A DNA stretch of 64,000 bases from an uncultured Oscillospiraceae bacterium (GTDB lineage Bacteria; Bacillota; Clostridia; Oscillospirales; Acutalibacteraceae). The translations under genes and the position numbers were made by a program. The stretch is taken from positions 1-64,000 of the forward strand of contig CAUFXR010000002.1 in NCBI GenBank assembly GCA_959596515.1, in the 5' to 3' direction. The notes beneath the pieces are model-generated. The model did not search any database and was not told where the DNA came from. It worked only from the letters and a program-made list of their open reading frames with translations. Shown here piece by piece: positions 8,474-17,183 of the stretch (the stretch's first letter is position 1; every line of letters starts with the position of its first letter).

Positions 8474-8487
8474 ACCTCTATAGAGGT
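8474..8487. promoter_or_regulatory. 14-bp palindrome covering the tspO ribosome site
   Basis: ACCTCTATAGAGGT is a perfect palindrome, and its AGAGGT half on the minus strand is the tspO Shine-Dalgarno. In RNA it could pair between two transcripts or hide the site; as DNA it could be an operator. Confidence 0.4.
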
Positions 8488-8676
8488 ATCCTATGTCTTT
8501 TTTTAACGATTTATTCCGAGAACTTTAAATTTAGATAAAGAAATTCTGCCTTTTACAAGATTCTGGATTCTCCGCAAAAGAGGTTATTGAGTGTGGGTGT
8601 GACAGCAGAATGTTTCCCAATCTTTTTTACAATCTTTTTTATTTTTCGACTTGTTTTAAAATTTGTAAAAAAGAGG

Positions 8677-8705
8677 TTGACAATTCCGACTCCTTATGCT
8701 AAAAT
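8677..8705 (+). promoter_or_regulatory. Promoter of tRNA-Leu
   Basis: Perfect TTGACA (8677-8682) and TAAAAT (8700-8705) are spaced 17 bp apart, 35 bp upstream of the tRNA. Confidence 0.8.
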
Positions 8706-8739
8706 CTATAACTGTCGCCACGGGTGACAAATTAGATAT

Positions 8740-8826
8740 GCGGATATGGCGGAATTGGCAGACGCGTATGGTTCAGGTCCATATGAATGCAAGTTCATGC
8801 AGGTTCAAGTCCTGTTATCCGCACCA
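8740..8826 (+). tRNA. tRNA-Leu (anticodon CAG)
   Basis: This 87-nt class II tRNA has acceptor GCGGAUA/UAUCCGC, anticodon stem UAUGG/CCAUA around UUCAGGU (anticodon CAG), a long variable arm (UGAA/UUCA), T-loop GGUUCAAGUCC, discriminator A and encoded CCA. It is followed by two terminators, and a GC-richer accessory region begins beyond it. Confidence 0.94.
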
Positions 8827-8849
8827 TATTAAGGAACAATCTTTAATAC

Positions 8850-8883
8850 AAAAACAGCCTTCCAAATCGGAGGGCTGTTTTTG
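8850..8883 (+). terminator. Terminator of tRNA-Leu
   Basis: An 11-bp stem (AACAGCCTTCC/GGAGGGCTGTT, one wobble) with a 5-nt loop and a T-run lies 25 nt after the tRNA. Confidence 0.75.
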
Positions 8884-8890
8884 TATCTAT

Positions 8891-8929
8891 GCCCGGAAAG
8901 CCTGATATTATGGGCTTTCCGGGCTTTTT
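8891..8929 (+). terminator. Second terminator hairpin
   Basis: A perfect 12-bp stem (GCCCGGAAAGCC/GGCTTTCCGGGC) with a loop of about 10 nt is followed by TTTTTC. Together with the previous hairpin it makes a tandem terminator after tRNA-Leu. Confidence 0.75.
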
Positions 8930-9110
8930 CTGTTTTCCGGGAACTTGGTGGATTAGGCCGCCATCAGCCCGCTTCCTATTGCGGCCATCACATAGTCCCA
9001 TGGTGGCTCATTTTTGCACACCCTTGTCCGGCCCGTATATACCAGAAACGAGGAAACGCTAAAAAGTATCCGCTCCCGGACAGCGCCACCTCTTTCAATG
9101 AGAACAATTT
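8930..9110. other. Gap without recognisable gene
   Basis: This GC-rich stretch between the tRNA-Leu terminators and the SprT-like gene has no frame with a ribosome site. It may be decayed element sequence; nothing specific can be identified. Confidence 0.4.
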
Positions 9111-9138
9111 AGCGGGAACCTTACGGTTCCCGCTTTTT
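9111..9138 (+). terminator. Hairpin with plus-strand T-run
   Basis: A perfect 10-bp stem (AGCGGGAACC/GGTTCCCGCT) with a 4-nt loop is followed by TTTTCTT on the plus strand, at the 3' end of the SprT-like gene. No plus-strand gene leads into it; on the minus strand there is no T-run. Confidence 0.55.
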
Positions 9139-9139
9139 C

Positions 9140-9751
9140 TTATTCCCGCTCGAAAGCCTCTCCACAATCTCCGCAGATTACATTGACCTCCCGCGTTGCC
9201 CGGATGATAGTGCCGCAGCAGGGGCAGACATATTTGATACTGCGGTTAATGGATTTCTTACTCCCGCCCTTGGTGGTGCCTTCCACCGGCAAGCGGCTGG
9301 CGTTTATTTTATCCTCGCCCAAGGTTTCTCTGATCCATGCCTCCGCCTCCGGGGCCAGCGTTGTTACCGTCCAGCCATACTTGGCGTGCTTCTCAATATG
9401 CAGGCCGTGGGCCTCGGCGGTGGCCCTAAATTTCTGGTTGTGATAGTAGCCGTTGTTGCTTACGTCTTGAATACCATGTACCAGATTGTAGAGGTGCGCC
9501 ATCTCATGTAGAAGCGTGGCTGCCAGCTCGAAGATGGGCCGGTCAAGGTACTCGGCGCAGAGATTGATTTCCCTATACTTTGCACCGCTGGCGTTCCATA
9601 TCTCGTTGATACTGCACCAGCCATACGCCCCGCGCCCTCCGTCCGGTGATACAGTGATGGCCGGGCGGTTCAGCTCGCCCTCGTAAAAATGCTCGTTGAA
9701 CAGGTCAAACATTTCCTCGGTTTTTCTCACGATTTCAGATATTTGCAGCAT
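9140..9751 (-). CDS. SprT-like zinc metallopeptidase of mobile-element type
   Basis: The product (203 aa from this start) has the SprT-like metalloprotease motif HEMAH near residue 82 with further histidines downstream, and a C-terminal zinc ribbon (CPCC near the end, then CGDC). SprT/Spartan-like domains act on DNA-protein crosslinks in other organisms; in Firmicutes many copies ride on conjugative elements and phages. AAGGAGG lies 8 nt before ATG 9751, deciding the start over an upstream in-frame codon at 9808. Its promoter region matches that of the next gene. The GC content is visibly higher than in the core genes. Confidence 0.78.
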   Translation of the reverse strand: MLQISEIVRKTEEMFDLFNEHFYEGELNRPAITVSPDGGRGAYGWCSINEIWNASGAKYREINLCAEYLDRPIFELAATLLHEMAHLYNLVHGIQDVSNNGYYHNQKFRATAEAHGLHIEKHAKYGWTVTTLAPEAEAWIRETLGEDKINASRLPVEGTTKGGSKKSINRSIKYVCPCCGTIIRATREVNVICGDCGEAFERE

Positions 9752-9785
9752 GGTTGCGTCCTCCTTAAAGATATGTTTTATTTCT

Positions 9786-9823
9786 GTGAGTGACATCTTA
9801 CACACCACCGGTCAAAAAGCAAG
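9786..9823 (-). promoter_or_regulatory. Promoter of SprT-like gene, shared motif copy A
   Basis: On the minus strand TTGCTT (9822-9817) and TAAGAT (9800-9795) are separated by 16 bp. About 35 bp here closely match the region ahead of the next minus-strand gene (10549-10588), suggesting common control. Confidence 0.55.
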
Positions 9824-9866
9824 CTCTAAAGGTCTTAAAACATATCTTTTTTCTTTCATCGGGGAC

Positions 9867-9892
9867 AGAAAAAGCCCCGCCGAAGCGGGGCC
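9867..9892 (-). terminator. Terminator of element hypothetical gene
   Basis: A 7-bp GC stem (GCCCCGC/GCGGGGC) with a CGAA loop is followed on the minus strand by TTTTTCTG. It lies just beyond the stop of the gene ending at 9901. Confidence 0.75.
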
Positions 9893-9900
9893 TTCTCGTT

Positions 9901-10509
9901 TTATTCTGCGGCAATGAAGCCTTGTTCTTTCAGGCTTTCGATCAGCGCCGGATTTTCCGGGCCGGTTAAGGTTCCTTCTTTGTCCACTGTGTACTCGCCG
10001 ATTTCATAAGCAAAACTGGGGGCCGCCTTGTATTCCGGCTCGATGTTCGTAAATTCGCTTACCGCTACTACAAGCTGCTTGCGGCGCACACCGGTCACAT
10101 TATAGGCGGCCTCGATGCACTCCGGCTTACTTTTCTCCTCGGGATTTTTCTCCGGGATTTCGTCGGTTTGTGGGCTTTCTTCCGGCGCGGCCTCTATTTT
10201 CTGCTCGGTAGCCCCCACAGCCGTAACATCTGTGCTTTCCTGTGCGGCGGCTTTGGCTGCGGCCTTCGCCGCCCGGCTTACTCTGGTGCGGGCCTCCGGG
10301 AATATCTCCGGCAGTGCGCCTTCCTCATAGTGGATTTCAAAGGTGATCTTCCCGTCCATGTGTACGTTGAAATGGAAGTCGGTCATTTCCACCTCTTTCA
10401 GTTCGTCCGGCAGCTCGATGTTCTTATACCGCTTGACTTCCTCGCCGTTTACCATAAGGCAAACCGGAACCGCGTCCCTCAGTTTCGCTGTGATTTTTCC
10501 TGTTTTCAT
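9901..10509 (-). CDS. Mobile-element hypothetical protein with Ala/Glu-rich linker
   Basis: The 202-aa product has an N-terminal β-rich domain (about 1-75, beginning MKTGKITAKLRD), an Ala/Lys-rich then Glu/Pro-rich low-complexity linker (about 80-130), and a C-terminal domain of about 70 residues. No catalytic motif is visible. AAGGTGG sits 8 nt before ATG 10509 but only 2 nt before an earlier ATG, so 10509 is preferred. Such proteins are frequent on Clostridia phages and integrative elements, as I recall; function is unknown. It shares promoter architecture with the SprT-like gene downstream. Confidence 0.65.
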   Translation of the reverse strand: MKTGKITAKLRDAVPVCLMVNGEEVKRYKNIELPDELKEVEMTDFHFNVHMDGKITFEIHYEEGALPEIFPEARTRVSRAAKAAAKAAAQESTDVTAVGATEQKIEAAPEESPQTDEIPEKNPEEKSKPECIEAAYNVTGVRRKQLVVAVSEFTNIEPEYKAAPSFAYEIGEYTVDKEGTLTGPENPALIESLKEQGFIAAE

Positions 10510-10548
10510 TATCATTTCCACCTTTCGTTTTTCTTGGGCTTGTGCCTT

Positions 10549-10588
10549 GTGTGAGTCACAGCTTACACACCACGGGTGAAAAAGCAAG
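10549..10588 (-). promoter_or_regulatory. Promoter of element gene, shared motif copy B
   Basis: Minus-strand TTGCTT (10587-10582), a 16-bp spacer and TAAGCT (10565-10560) lie in a block closely matching 9786-9823, including GGTGTGTAAG. Confidence 0.55.
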
Positions 10589-10631
10589 GCTTTTCAATAG
10601 TAAAATTAGTATGAACTTCTCAATTTGCATC

Positions 10632-10660
10632 TTGACTTCTTGCGTGTTTCCCTGTATAAT
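10632..10660 (+). promoter_or_regulatory. Promoter of ATPase leader
   Basis: TTGACT (10632-10637) and a perfect TATAAT (10655-10660) are spaced 17 bp. This precedes the leader peptide and terminator at 10702-10817. Confidence 0.75.
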
Positions 10661-10701
10661 GTGACTTAAATTATTTAAAGAAAGGAATTGGAAGACCTAC
10701 C

Positions 10702-10791
10702 ATGGACGACGCCGACAGTAGCGACGCTGACCGAAGTAACATTCACTGTAAACTAAATACGTTTTTATATATAGGCATAACCTGCGTCTAA
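10702..10791 (+). CDS. Asp-rich leader peptide (29 aa)
   Basis: A 29-codon frame opens MDDADSSDADRSN, with five Asp in the first ten residues, preceded by AAAGGAATTGGAAG. Its stop (10789-10791) lies inside the terminator hairpin at 10774-10817. This is the arrangement of a ribosome-mediated attenuator. Known bacterial leaders such as MgtL use runs of acidic and proline codons near the N-terminus to destabilise ribosomes when Mg2+ is low (established for enterobacteria). That this peptide senses Mg2+ or another cation is inference from the Asp-rich start and the downstream cation pump. Confidence 0.5.
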   Translation: MDDADSSDADRSNIHCKLNTFLYIGITCV

Positions 10792-10817
10792 TTTTAGATA
10801 GCAGGCTATGCCTTTTT
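10774..10817 (+). terminator. Attenuator terminator before the P-type ATPase
   Basis: GGCATA-A-CCTGC (10774-10785) pairs with GCAGG-C-TATGCC (10801-10812) around a 15-nt loop, followed by TTTTT. It lies between promoter and ATPase start and overlaps the leader peptide stop codon. Confidence 0.75.
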
Positions 10818-10894
10818 GTATCTCTTTTTGCTGGCCACCGCTGAAAGGCGGTCAGAATATAAATTTTATCAAAGAAAGGAGTGATTGATCCATT

Positions 10895-13549
10895 ATGGAT
10901 CGACACAGACAGACGCCTTGGCACGCACTGAAACTTACGGAGGTCTATGAAACTTTACATACCTCCGAGGAAGGATTAGGTGACGCCGAGGCTGCCGAAA
11001 GGCTGAAAAAATATGGGCGCAATGAACTGCGCTCGAAACCGCCCAAAACCATTCTACAAATGCTGAAAGCGCAGATCATTGACCCGATGGTACTTATCCT
11101 CATCGGCGCGGCAGCTTTTTCCGCAATTTTACAGGAGTGGACAGAGGCGGCGGTAATCTTTATTATTGTAATCGTCAACGCCGTCATCGGTATTGTGCAG
11201 GAAAAGAAAGCACAATCCTCTCTGGAAGCTCTGCGCAATATGAGCGCCCCAACGGCTCGGGTTTTGCGCCAGGGGGAGGAGAGCGTTATACCCGCCAGCG
11301 AGTTGGTAGTGGGTGACGTTGTGATGCTTGGCGATGGAGATATGGTTCCGGCGGACTTACGCCTGATAGATTCCGCCAATTTGAAAGTGCAGGAGGCTTC
11401 TTTGACCGGCGAATCCGTCCCTTCTGAAAAGGAAGCAGAAGATATTCTGCCGGAAGACTGCCCTCTGGGTGACCGCAGTAATATGGCGTACACCTCAGCC
11501 ATTGTCACATACGGACGAGCGACTGGCGTTGTAGTAGCCACCGGCATGGATACCGAGGTAGGTAATATCGCCGGTATGCTGGACAATCAGGACGATACGG
11601 ATACACCCTTAAAACGGAAACTGAATGCGGTTGGTAAGACTCTGACCATCGTTGGACTAATCGTCTGTGCCCTGATCTTTGCCATCGGCGCTTTCTATCA
11701 GCGCCCGCTGATTCCGCAGTTCTTGGTTGCAATTTCGCTGGCAATTTCTATCATCCCTGAAGGTCTGCCTGCCACAGCCACGATTGTGATGGCGCTGGGC
11801 GTGCAACGTATGGCAAAGAAAAATGCGTTGATTCGCAAATTGCCCGCAGTAGAAACTCTGGGTGGTGCAACTGTCATTTGCTCCGATAAAACCGGTACTC
11901 TTACACTCAATAAAATGACGGTAACACATATTGCAGTCAACGGAGATTTTGAAAACGGCACAACTACCCCGATTGAAAATGCCGCCAAACAGCATCCTGC
12001 GGTATATAGAGAATTGGTTTATGCAGCAGCTCTCTGCAATGACGCCAGCCTTGACCCAGATAGAAAGGGAGAAATCATCGGCGACCCCACAGAGGGTGCG
12101 CTGATCTATCTGGCACAGGCGTTTGGAATCGACCATGAAGCCCTGGAGGATGATTATCCCCGCCTTTTTGAGCAGCCTTTTGATTCTGAGCGTAAGAGGA
12201 TGACCACTGTTCACCGCATCAATGAAAAGTGGATTTCTTATACCAAGGGCGCGGTGGATGAAATGCTGCCCCTGTGTACTCACATTCTGACTTCGGAAGG
12301 TGTGCGGCCTATTACGGAGGCTGACAAAGAAAACATTACAAAACTTTGTCTTTCCATGTCGGAGGGGGCCTTGCGTGTGCTTGGCTTTGCCATGCGCACC
12401 CTCACGGAGCTGCCTACAGATGATGATGAGAATGTAGAATTTGACATGACTTTTGTGGGTGTGACCGGAATGATCGACCCGCCTCGAAAGGAAGTAGCCG
12501 ATTCCGTGCGTACCTGCCGTCAGGCGGGCATCCGAACGATTATGATCACCGGCGACCATAAGGTGACAGCCCTTGCCATTGCGAAAGAGCTGGATATTTA
12601 CCGAGAAGGCAACACCGTCATATCCGGTGAGGAACTGGATACGATGACGGATGACGAATTGGACGATGCGGTAAAAACAACGACCGTCTTCGCCCGCGTA
12701 TCCCCTGCGGATAAACTGCGTATCATCCAGAGTTTGAAACGCACCGGCGAAGTAGCGGCCATGACGGGTGACGGTGTCAATGACTCCCCCGCCCTGAAAG
12801 CAGCGGACATCGGTGTTGCGATGGGTATCACCGGTACGGATGTGGCAAAGGATGCCGCCGACATGATCTTGCTGGATGACAGCTTTACTACGATTGCTTA
12901 TGCTATCAAGGAAGGCCGCCGTGTCTACCGCAATATCCAGAAGGTAATTCAATTCCTACTGGTAGGTAATATTGCAGAGATTTTAACTCTGTTTGTAGCC
13001 ACGCTCTTTAACTGGGATGCACCTTTGTTAGCCGTTCATATTTTGTGGGTAAATCTCGCTACAGCTACATTGCCTGCTCTGGCACTGGGTGTTGATCCGG
13101 CCAGCAAGAATATTATGAAGCACAAGCCGGTAAAATCAGGCACTCTGTTTGAAAAGGATCTGGTTCGCCGGGTTATTACGCAGGGTATCTTTGTAGCCGC
13201 CATGACCACTTGCGCTTACTGGATCGGCGCAGACCTGGGAGGTCATGTGACTGGTCAGACAATGGCGTTCTGTGTGCTGGCCTTCTCGCAGATGCTTCGC
13301 GCTTTTAATCAGCGCTCCAATACGGAGCCTATCTGGGTGCGGGCAGAAGGAATCAATCCCTGGCTGATACTTTCTTTTGTTGCATCTGCAATCTTGATGG
13401 CGTGTATTCTATTTGTGCCTGCACTGCAAAGTGCGTTCCAGTTGACTTTGTTGGATGGTATCCAATGGTTGATCGTCGTTGGGCTGTCTTTGATGTCGAT
13501 CTTGCAAGTGGAAATTGTAAAGGCAATTAAAAGGCATTTTCATAAATAG
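10895..13549 (+). CDS. Cation-translocating P-type ATPase (Ca2+/SERCA-PMCA type)
   Basis: The 884-aa protein is a complete P2-type cation pump. It has an N-terminal cation-ATPase domain (5-75), TGES actuator loop (171-174), PEGLP in transmembrane helix 4 (288-292), the phosphorylated aspartate D331 in DKTGTLT, and the hinge [10 protein letters not shown]. The PEGLP site and overall family suggest Ca2+ export, though Mg2+ or Mn2+ cannot be excluded. The ATG lies 13 nt after AAGGAG, a long gap. It is preceded by a leader-peptide attenuator and followed by a truncated uppP. Confidence 0.93.
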   Translation: MDRHRQTPWHALKLTEVYETLHTSEEGLGDAEAAERLKKYGRNELRSKPPKTILQMLKAQIIDPMVLILIGAAAFSAILQEWTEAAVIFIIVIVNAVIGIVQEKKAQSSLEALRNMSAPTARVLRQGEESVIPASELVVGDVVMLGDGDMVPADLRLIDSANLKVQEASLTGESVPSEKEAEDILPEDCPLGDRSNMAYTSAIVTYGRATGVVVATGMDTEVGNIAGMLDNQDDTDTPLKRKLNAVGKTLTIVGLIVCALIFAIGAFYQRPLIPQFLVAISLAISIIPEGLPATATIVMALGVQRMAKKNALIRKLPAVETLGGATVICSDKTGTLTLNKMTVTHIAVNGDFENGTTTPIENAAKQHPAVYRELVYAAALCNDASLDPDRKGEIIGDPTEGALIYLAQAFGIDHEALEDDYPRLFEQPFDSERKRMTTVHRINEKWISYTKGAVDEMLPLCTHILTSEGVRPITEADKENITKLCLSMSEGALRVLGFAMRTLTELPTDDDENVEFDMTFVGVTGMIDPPRKEVADSVRTCRQAGIRTIMITGDHKVTALAIAKELDIYREGNTVISGEELDTMTDDELDDAVKTTTVFARVSPADKLRIIQSLKRTGEVAAMTGDGVNDSPALKAADIGVAMGITGTDVAKDAADMILLDDSFTTIAYAIKEGRRVYRNIQKVIQFLLVGNIAEILTLFVATLFNWDAPLLAVHILWVNLATATLPALALGVDPASKNIMKHKPVKSGTLFEKDLVRRVITQGIFVAAMTTCAYWIGADLGGHVTGQTMAFCVLAFSQMLRAFNQRSNTEPIWVRAEGINPWLILSFVASAILMACILFVPALQSAFQLTLLDGIQWLIVVGLSLMSILQVEIVKAIKRHFHK

Positions 13550-13552
13550 GCA

Positions 13553-13584
13553 GAAAGGCGGAGGGTTCTCCCTCCGCCTTTTTT
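13553..13584 (+). terminator. Terminator after the ATPase
   Basis: AAGGCGGAGGG pairs with CCCTCCGCCTTTTTT around a short loop, a strong stem with T-run 10 nt after the stop codon. Confidence 0.7.
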
Positions 13585-13626
13585 GAAAGAGGCAATTATC
13601 GTATATATCTCTGGAGGTGAAATTAA

Positions 13627-14208
13627 ATGGATATTTTGGAAATTATCAAAGCGGTAGTTTTTGGTGTGGTGCAAGGAATTACTGAGTGGTTGCCTATTAG
13701 CAGTACAGGACACATGATTTTACTGGATGAGTTTGTCCAGCTTGATATGACACCGAAGTTCATGGAGATGTTCTATGTGGTGATCCAGCTTGGCGCAATT
13801 TTGGCGGTACTTCTCCTGTTTTGGAGCAAACTCTGTCCAGTTTCGCTCCATGGTAAGCCCCACCTGAAAAAGGATGTTTTAGCTTTGTGGCCAAAGATCA
13901 TTGTAGCTTGTATTCCCGCCGGGGTTGTAGGCATCCTGTGGAGTGATGTGTTGAATACTCTTTTCTTTCACCCACTCGTGGTGATTGTCATGCTGGCTCT
14001 GTTCGGCGTCCTATTTCTGGTGGTGGAACACCAAAATAAGGAGAGAACGCCGACCATAGAATCCTCCGCGAAGCTAACTTATCAAGCAGCGCTATGGATT
14101 GGAATGTTTCAGCTTATCGCGGCTATATTGCCTGGAACATCTCGATCAGATGCAACTATCATCGGTGCACTTATGCAGAGCTGGGGGCCATTGCGGAACC
14201 GATTATGA
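13627..14208 (+). pseudogene. uppP: Undecaprenyl-diphosphatase, 3'-truncated
   Basis: UppP recycles undecaprenyl pyrophosphate for cell-wall synthesis and gives bacitracin tolerance. The first about 183 residues match the family: QGITEWLPISSTGH near 17-30 and PGTSRSDATIIGAL near 170-183. The family continues for about 85 more residues, but here the sequence turns abruptly into phage tail-tape-measure DNA at about 14173, and the frame ends LMQSWGPLRNRL. Both catalytic motifs remain, but the final membrane helices are lost. SRSD also replaces the usual SRSG. Confidence 0.85.
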
Positions 14209-15713
14209 CAACGCTGAAATTCATGGCAGCGGACGTACTGCAGGCCATGATCCCTTTTGTGGCCCTTATGGGGGAAGGGTTACAAGGCGTTTTAGAAGGG
14301 ACAGCCGGATCGGCTGAAACCTTTGCCGAGGGCCTGAGTGGTCTGGTGGAAGTGCTTCTGGAAAAAGTGTCTGCCATTGTTCCCATGATCGGGCAGGCAG
14401 TGCTTGCCAGCCTTCCGGCCCTGCTGTCCGCAGGCGTGGATATTGTGGTGGCGCTGGCAAATGGGATTGTGGCGGCCATGCCACATATTGCAAGCGCAGC
14501 CGTTACCATCATTCTGGAACTGACAAACGGCCTTTTGACTTTGCTCCCGCAGCTCATTGCGGCGGCTGCGCAGATGGTCGCTACACTGGCTCTTGGGATT
14601 GGCGAAGCCCTGCCGCAGCTTGTTCCAACCATCGTCCAGATCATTATGACGGTAGTGCAGACCTTGATTGCCAACCTTCCTTTGCTTTTAGAAGGCGCTT
14701 TGCAGCTTGTCATGGGTTTGGCCCAGGGCATTTTGAACGCCATCCCGGTTTTGATTGAGGCGCTTCCTGCGGTCATTGTTGCCATCGTGGAGTTTATCGT
14801 GGCCTCTATTCCGCAGATTATTGATGCCGGAATCCAGCTTCTGACCTCGCTGGTGGCGGCCCTGCCGGATATTATCACGGCGATTGTTGCGGCCATCCCG
14901 CAGATCATCGAAGGGTTAGTGACAGCCATTGTCGGAAGCATCCCGCAGCTCATCGACGCAGGCGTGCGCCTGCTGGTGTCCCTCATTCAGAACCTTCCGA
15001 CCATCATTACCACCATAGTTGGAGCTATCCCACAGATTATTTCCTCGTTAGTGAACGCCCTGATTAACAGTATTCCTCAGATCATACAGGCGGGCGTTCA
15101 GCTATTCGTGTCGCTGATCCAAAACCTGCCCACCATTATCGTGGAAATCGTGAAGGCGGTGCCGCAGATTATTGCGGGGATTGTCAACGCCTTCACTTCC
15201 TCCATGGGCCAGATCGTCAATGTTGGTAAGAACATTGTGCAGGGCCTTTGGTCTGGTATCCAGAGCCTTGCAGGCTGGATTTGGGACAAAGTTTCCGGCT
15301 GGATTTCTTCGATTTGGGATGGAATTTGCAGCTTCTTCGGTATCAATTCTCCCTCGAAAGAGATGGCGTGGGTTGGTGAAATGCTGGTACAAGGTCTGGC
15401 TGGCTCCATTCAGGATAATGGAAAGCAGGCCGTTTCTGCCGCTGAGAAAATGTCCTCGGATATTGACGGGGTAATGAATAAGCTGGCGCAGGATATGCAG
15501 ACTGCTATCCCCACGGACTACCAGTTTAACGCAAATGCAAATGTGACGGGCGGTATGACCGGCGCAGCCTTTACGGCGGCTGGCAGCGGCCCGCTCGTTA
15601 TGGTACAGCAGATGATTGTCCGCAGCGAGGACGACATCCGCAGGATTTCTCAGGAACTATATAATCTCATGCAGGTCGGCTCCCGCGCACAGGGCCGGAT
15701 CATCACAGCGTAA
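14173..15713 (+). pseudogene. Phage tail tape measure protein, 5'-truncated
   Basis: The frame is open from inside uppP (14094) but is phage-like only from about 14173 (AELGAIAEP). The roughly 510 remaining residues contain many repeats of 20-40 residues built on IPQII..G..L, IQNLPTII and similar, then a Trp-rich segment (WSGIQSLAGWIWDKVSGW) and a C-terminal domain. These hydrophobic helical repeats are typical of tape measure C-terminal halves, which set tail length. The N-terminus, normally several hundred residues, is missing. The stop is followed by the tail gene at 15726. Confidence 0.82.
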
Positions 15714-15725
15714 GGAGGTGGGCGC

Positions 15726-16493
15726 TTGGGCTTTCAATACAACGGAATTACTTCTCAATCTATGAGCGTCAAGGCCCATCTTACCGGCTGGCAGATGGTT
15801 CCCACCCTTCGGAGCAATACGGAAACTGTCCCCGGCAAGGCGGGCCTTGCAGACTTTGGGGCAGACAGCGGCGAGCGGTATATTGATGTTGCCTGCAATG
15901 TTTATCCGCAGAAAACCTTTGCCGATATGGTGGCGGTTTTGGATCAGGTGGCGGCATGGCTCGATCCTACGGCAGGGACAAAACAGCTTGTGCTGGATGA
16001 TGTGCCAGACCGGTATTTTATGGCCCGCCTCTCCGATACAGTGGATTGTGAACGGCTCCTCCGGGCAGCCGGTTCGTTTACCCTCCGTTTTCTTTGCCCT
16101 GACCCTTACGGATATGCGCTGGATGATGAAACCTTTACCCTCTCCCAAGCGGGGGAGCATGAGGTGGAGTGTGAAACCGGGAATACAGATTCCGAGCCGG
16201 TGTATTCCCTGCAAGGGACAATTTCCTCTGGCGCGGTTGTGCTGACGACCAATGGAGAAACCCTGCGGGTGATTGGCCCACTGGCTGCGGATGAGGTGCT
16301 GGTAATCGACACCGGAATGGTAACGGCCAAAGTGACGGACAGTGCGGGCAATACCCTGCGAAACGGCCTGCCCTGTTTGGAGGAGCTGAATTTCCCGGTA
16401 CTGCGCCGGGGTGTGAATGAAGTGGAAATTGCAGTCGAGGGCAGTGCCGTTTTTACCGAGCTTCACATACAGGCAAAAAGCCGATGGAGGTAA
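15726..16493 (+). CDS. Phage distal tail (Dit-like) protein
   Basis: The 255-aa product follows the tape measure gene directly, the usual place of the siphovirus distal tail protein that forms the hub for the tip. It opens with a conserved-looking GFQYNGITSQSM and contains a β-rich C-terminal part with FTLRFLCPDPYGYA near 119-132. The TTG at 15726 lies 7 nt after AAGGAGG, which decides the start. This is the only complete gene of the phage fragment. Confidence 0.72.
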   Translation: MGFQYNGITSQSMSVKAHLTGWQMVPTLRSNTETVPGKAGLADFGADSGERYIDVACNVYPQKTFADMVAVLDQVAAWLDPTAGTKQLVLDDVPDRYFMARLSDTVDCERLLRAAGSFTLRFLCPDPYGYALDDETFTLSQAGEHEVECETGNTDSEPVYSLQGTISSGAVVLTTNGETLRVIGPLAADEVLVIDTGMVTAKVTDSAGNTLRNGLPCLEELNFPVLRRGVNEVEIAVEGSAVFTELHIQAKSRWR

Positions 16494-16496
16494 GCA

Positions 16497-17183
16497 ATGG
16501 CAGTAAAGACAACTTTGACTGTGCAGGAGGATTTTACCGGAGAATTTCCAGCCGCATGGGCTGCCTCCGGCCTCTGGCGCTTTAATGAGTCCGAACCGGA
16601 CAGCAACAATCGTCTGATAGATTCTTCCGGCAATGGCCGGGATTTTAATATTATTAACTGGAACGGCACCACGGCCAATCTGCTGGAAGGCTGGCGCGGG
16701 TATTATTTCCGCTTAAATCTCAATAATCCTACATCGGAGAGAACCTATCTTCATGTTGTGAACAACGGCTCCATCTTCTCCGAGTTGGGACAACGGATCG
16801 TTGTGGGTGGCTGGATGAACCCCACCATTTATTCTGTGGGTAATACTTTCTGCCCAATCTTTAACACCCGGCAGGGGCCGGGCCAGCCGATCCTGTACCT
16901 TTCGCTTTATTCCGGGCGGCCCCGCCTGATGCTCTATAATTCCTCCGGCTCCCTGATTTTGGACGAGTCGGTAACGCCTCCATTTTCTCTGGTAAACAAC
17001 GGCTGGTATTTCCTCGCTGCTGTGATCGAACCGGAAGAATACAAAGCCTGCTATGTGGTAGGCGACCGCAGCACCGGTACAGTATGGATTTCAAACGAGC
17101 TGACGATTGAGGGTGAACTGAACCGTTCCTGCACCGCTGACCTCGTTATGGGGATGCACGCTGACACCTATTATTACCACTGA
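16497..17183 (+). pseudogene. LamG-domain phage tail protein, 3'-truncated
   Basis: Residues about 20-220 form a concanavalin A-like LamG fold (GLWRFNES, SGNGRDF, YFLAAVIEP, then LVMGMHADTYYYH). In phages such proteins lie after Dit and bind surface sugars or act in the tail tip. The stop at 17181 is created by the junction with unrelated DNA, and the fold lacks its last strands. The ATG is 4 nt after the preceding stop and has GGAGG upstream. Confidence 0.68.

Larger units (their letters stand above)
14173..17183 (+). mobile_element. Fragment of a phage tail module
   Basis: About 3 kb holds, in phage order, the 3' part of a tape-measure gene, a complete distal tail protein gene and the 5' part of a LamG-domain tail gene. 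Both ends stop inside genes: the left in uppP and the right against a 3'-truncated minus-strand gene. No integrase or repeats flank it. Confidence 0.75.

Noticed and set aside
8881..9186. 101-codon plus-strand frame after tRNA-Leu
   Set aside because: It runs through two terminator hairpins and into the SprT-like gene on the other strand; no ribosome site.
10660..10894. Known riboswitch (M-box, yybP-ykoY) before the ATPase
   Set aside because: The leader is short and dominated by an Asp-rich reading frame plus one terminator; I see no M-box or yybP-ykoY core, though a covariance search is needed to be sure.
10895..13549. Long minus-strand frames inside the ATPase (213 to 431 codons)
   Set aside because: Shadows of a strongly coding plus-strand gene with all P-type motifs; no ribosome sites.
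14171..14986. 271-codon minus-strand frame in the tape measure gene
   Set aside because: Ala/Thr-rich mirror of the repetitive plus-strand helical repeats, with no start site.
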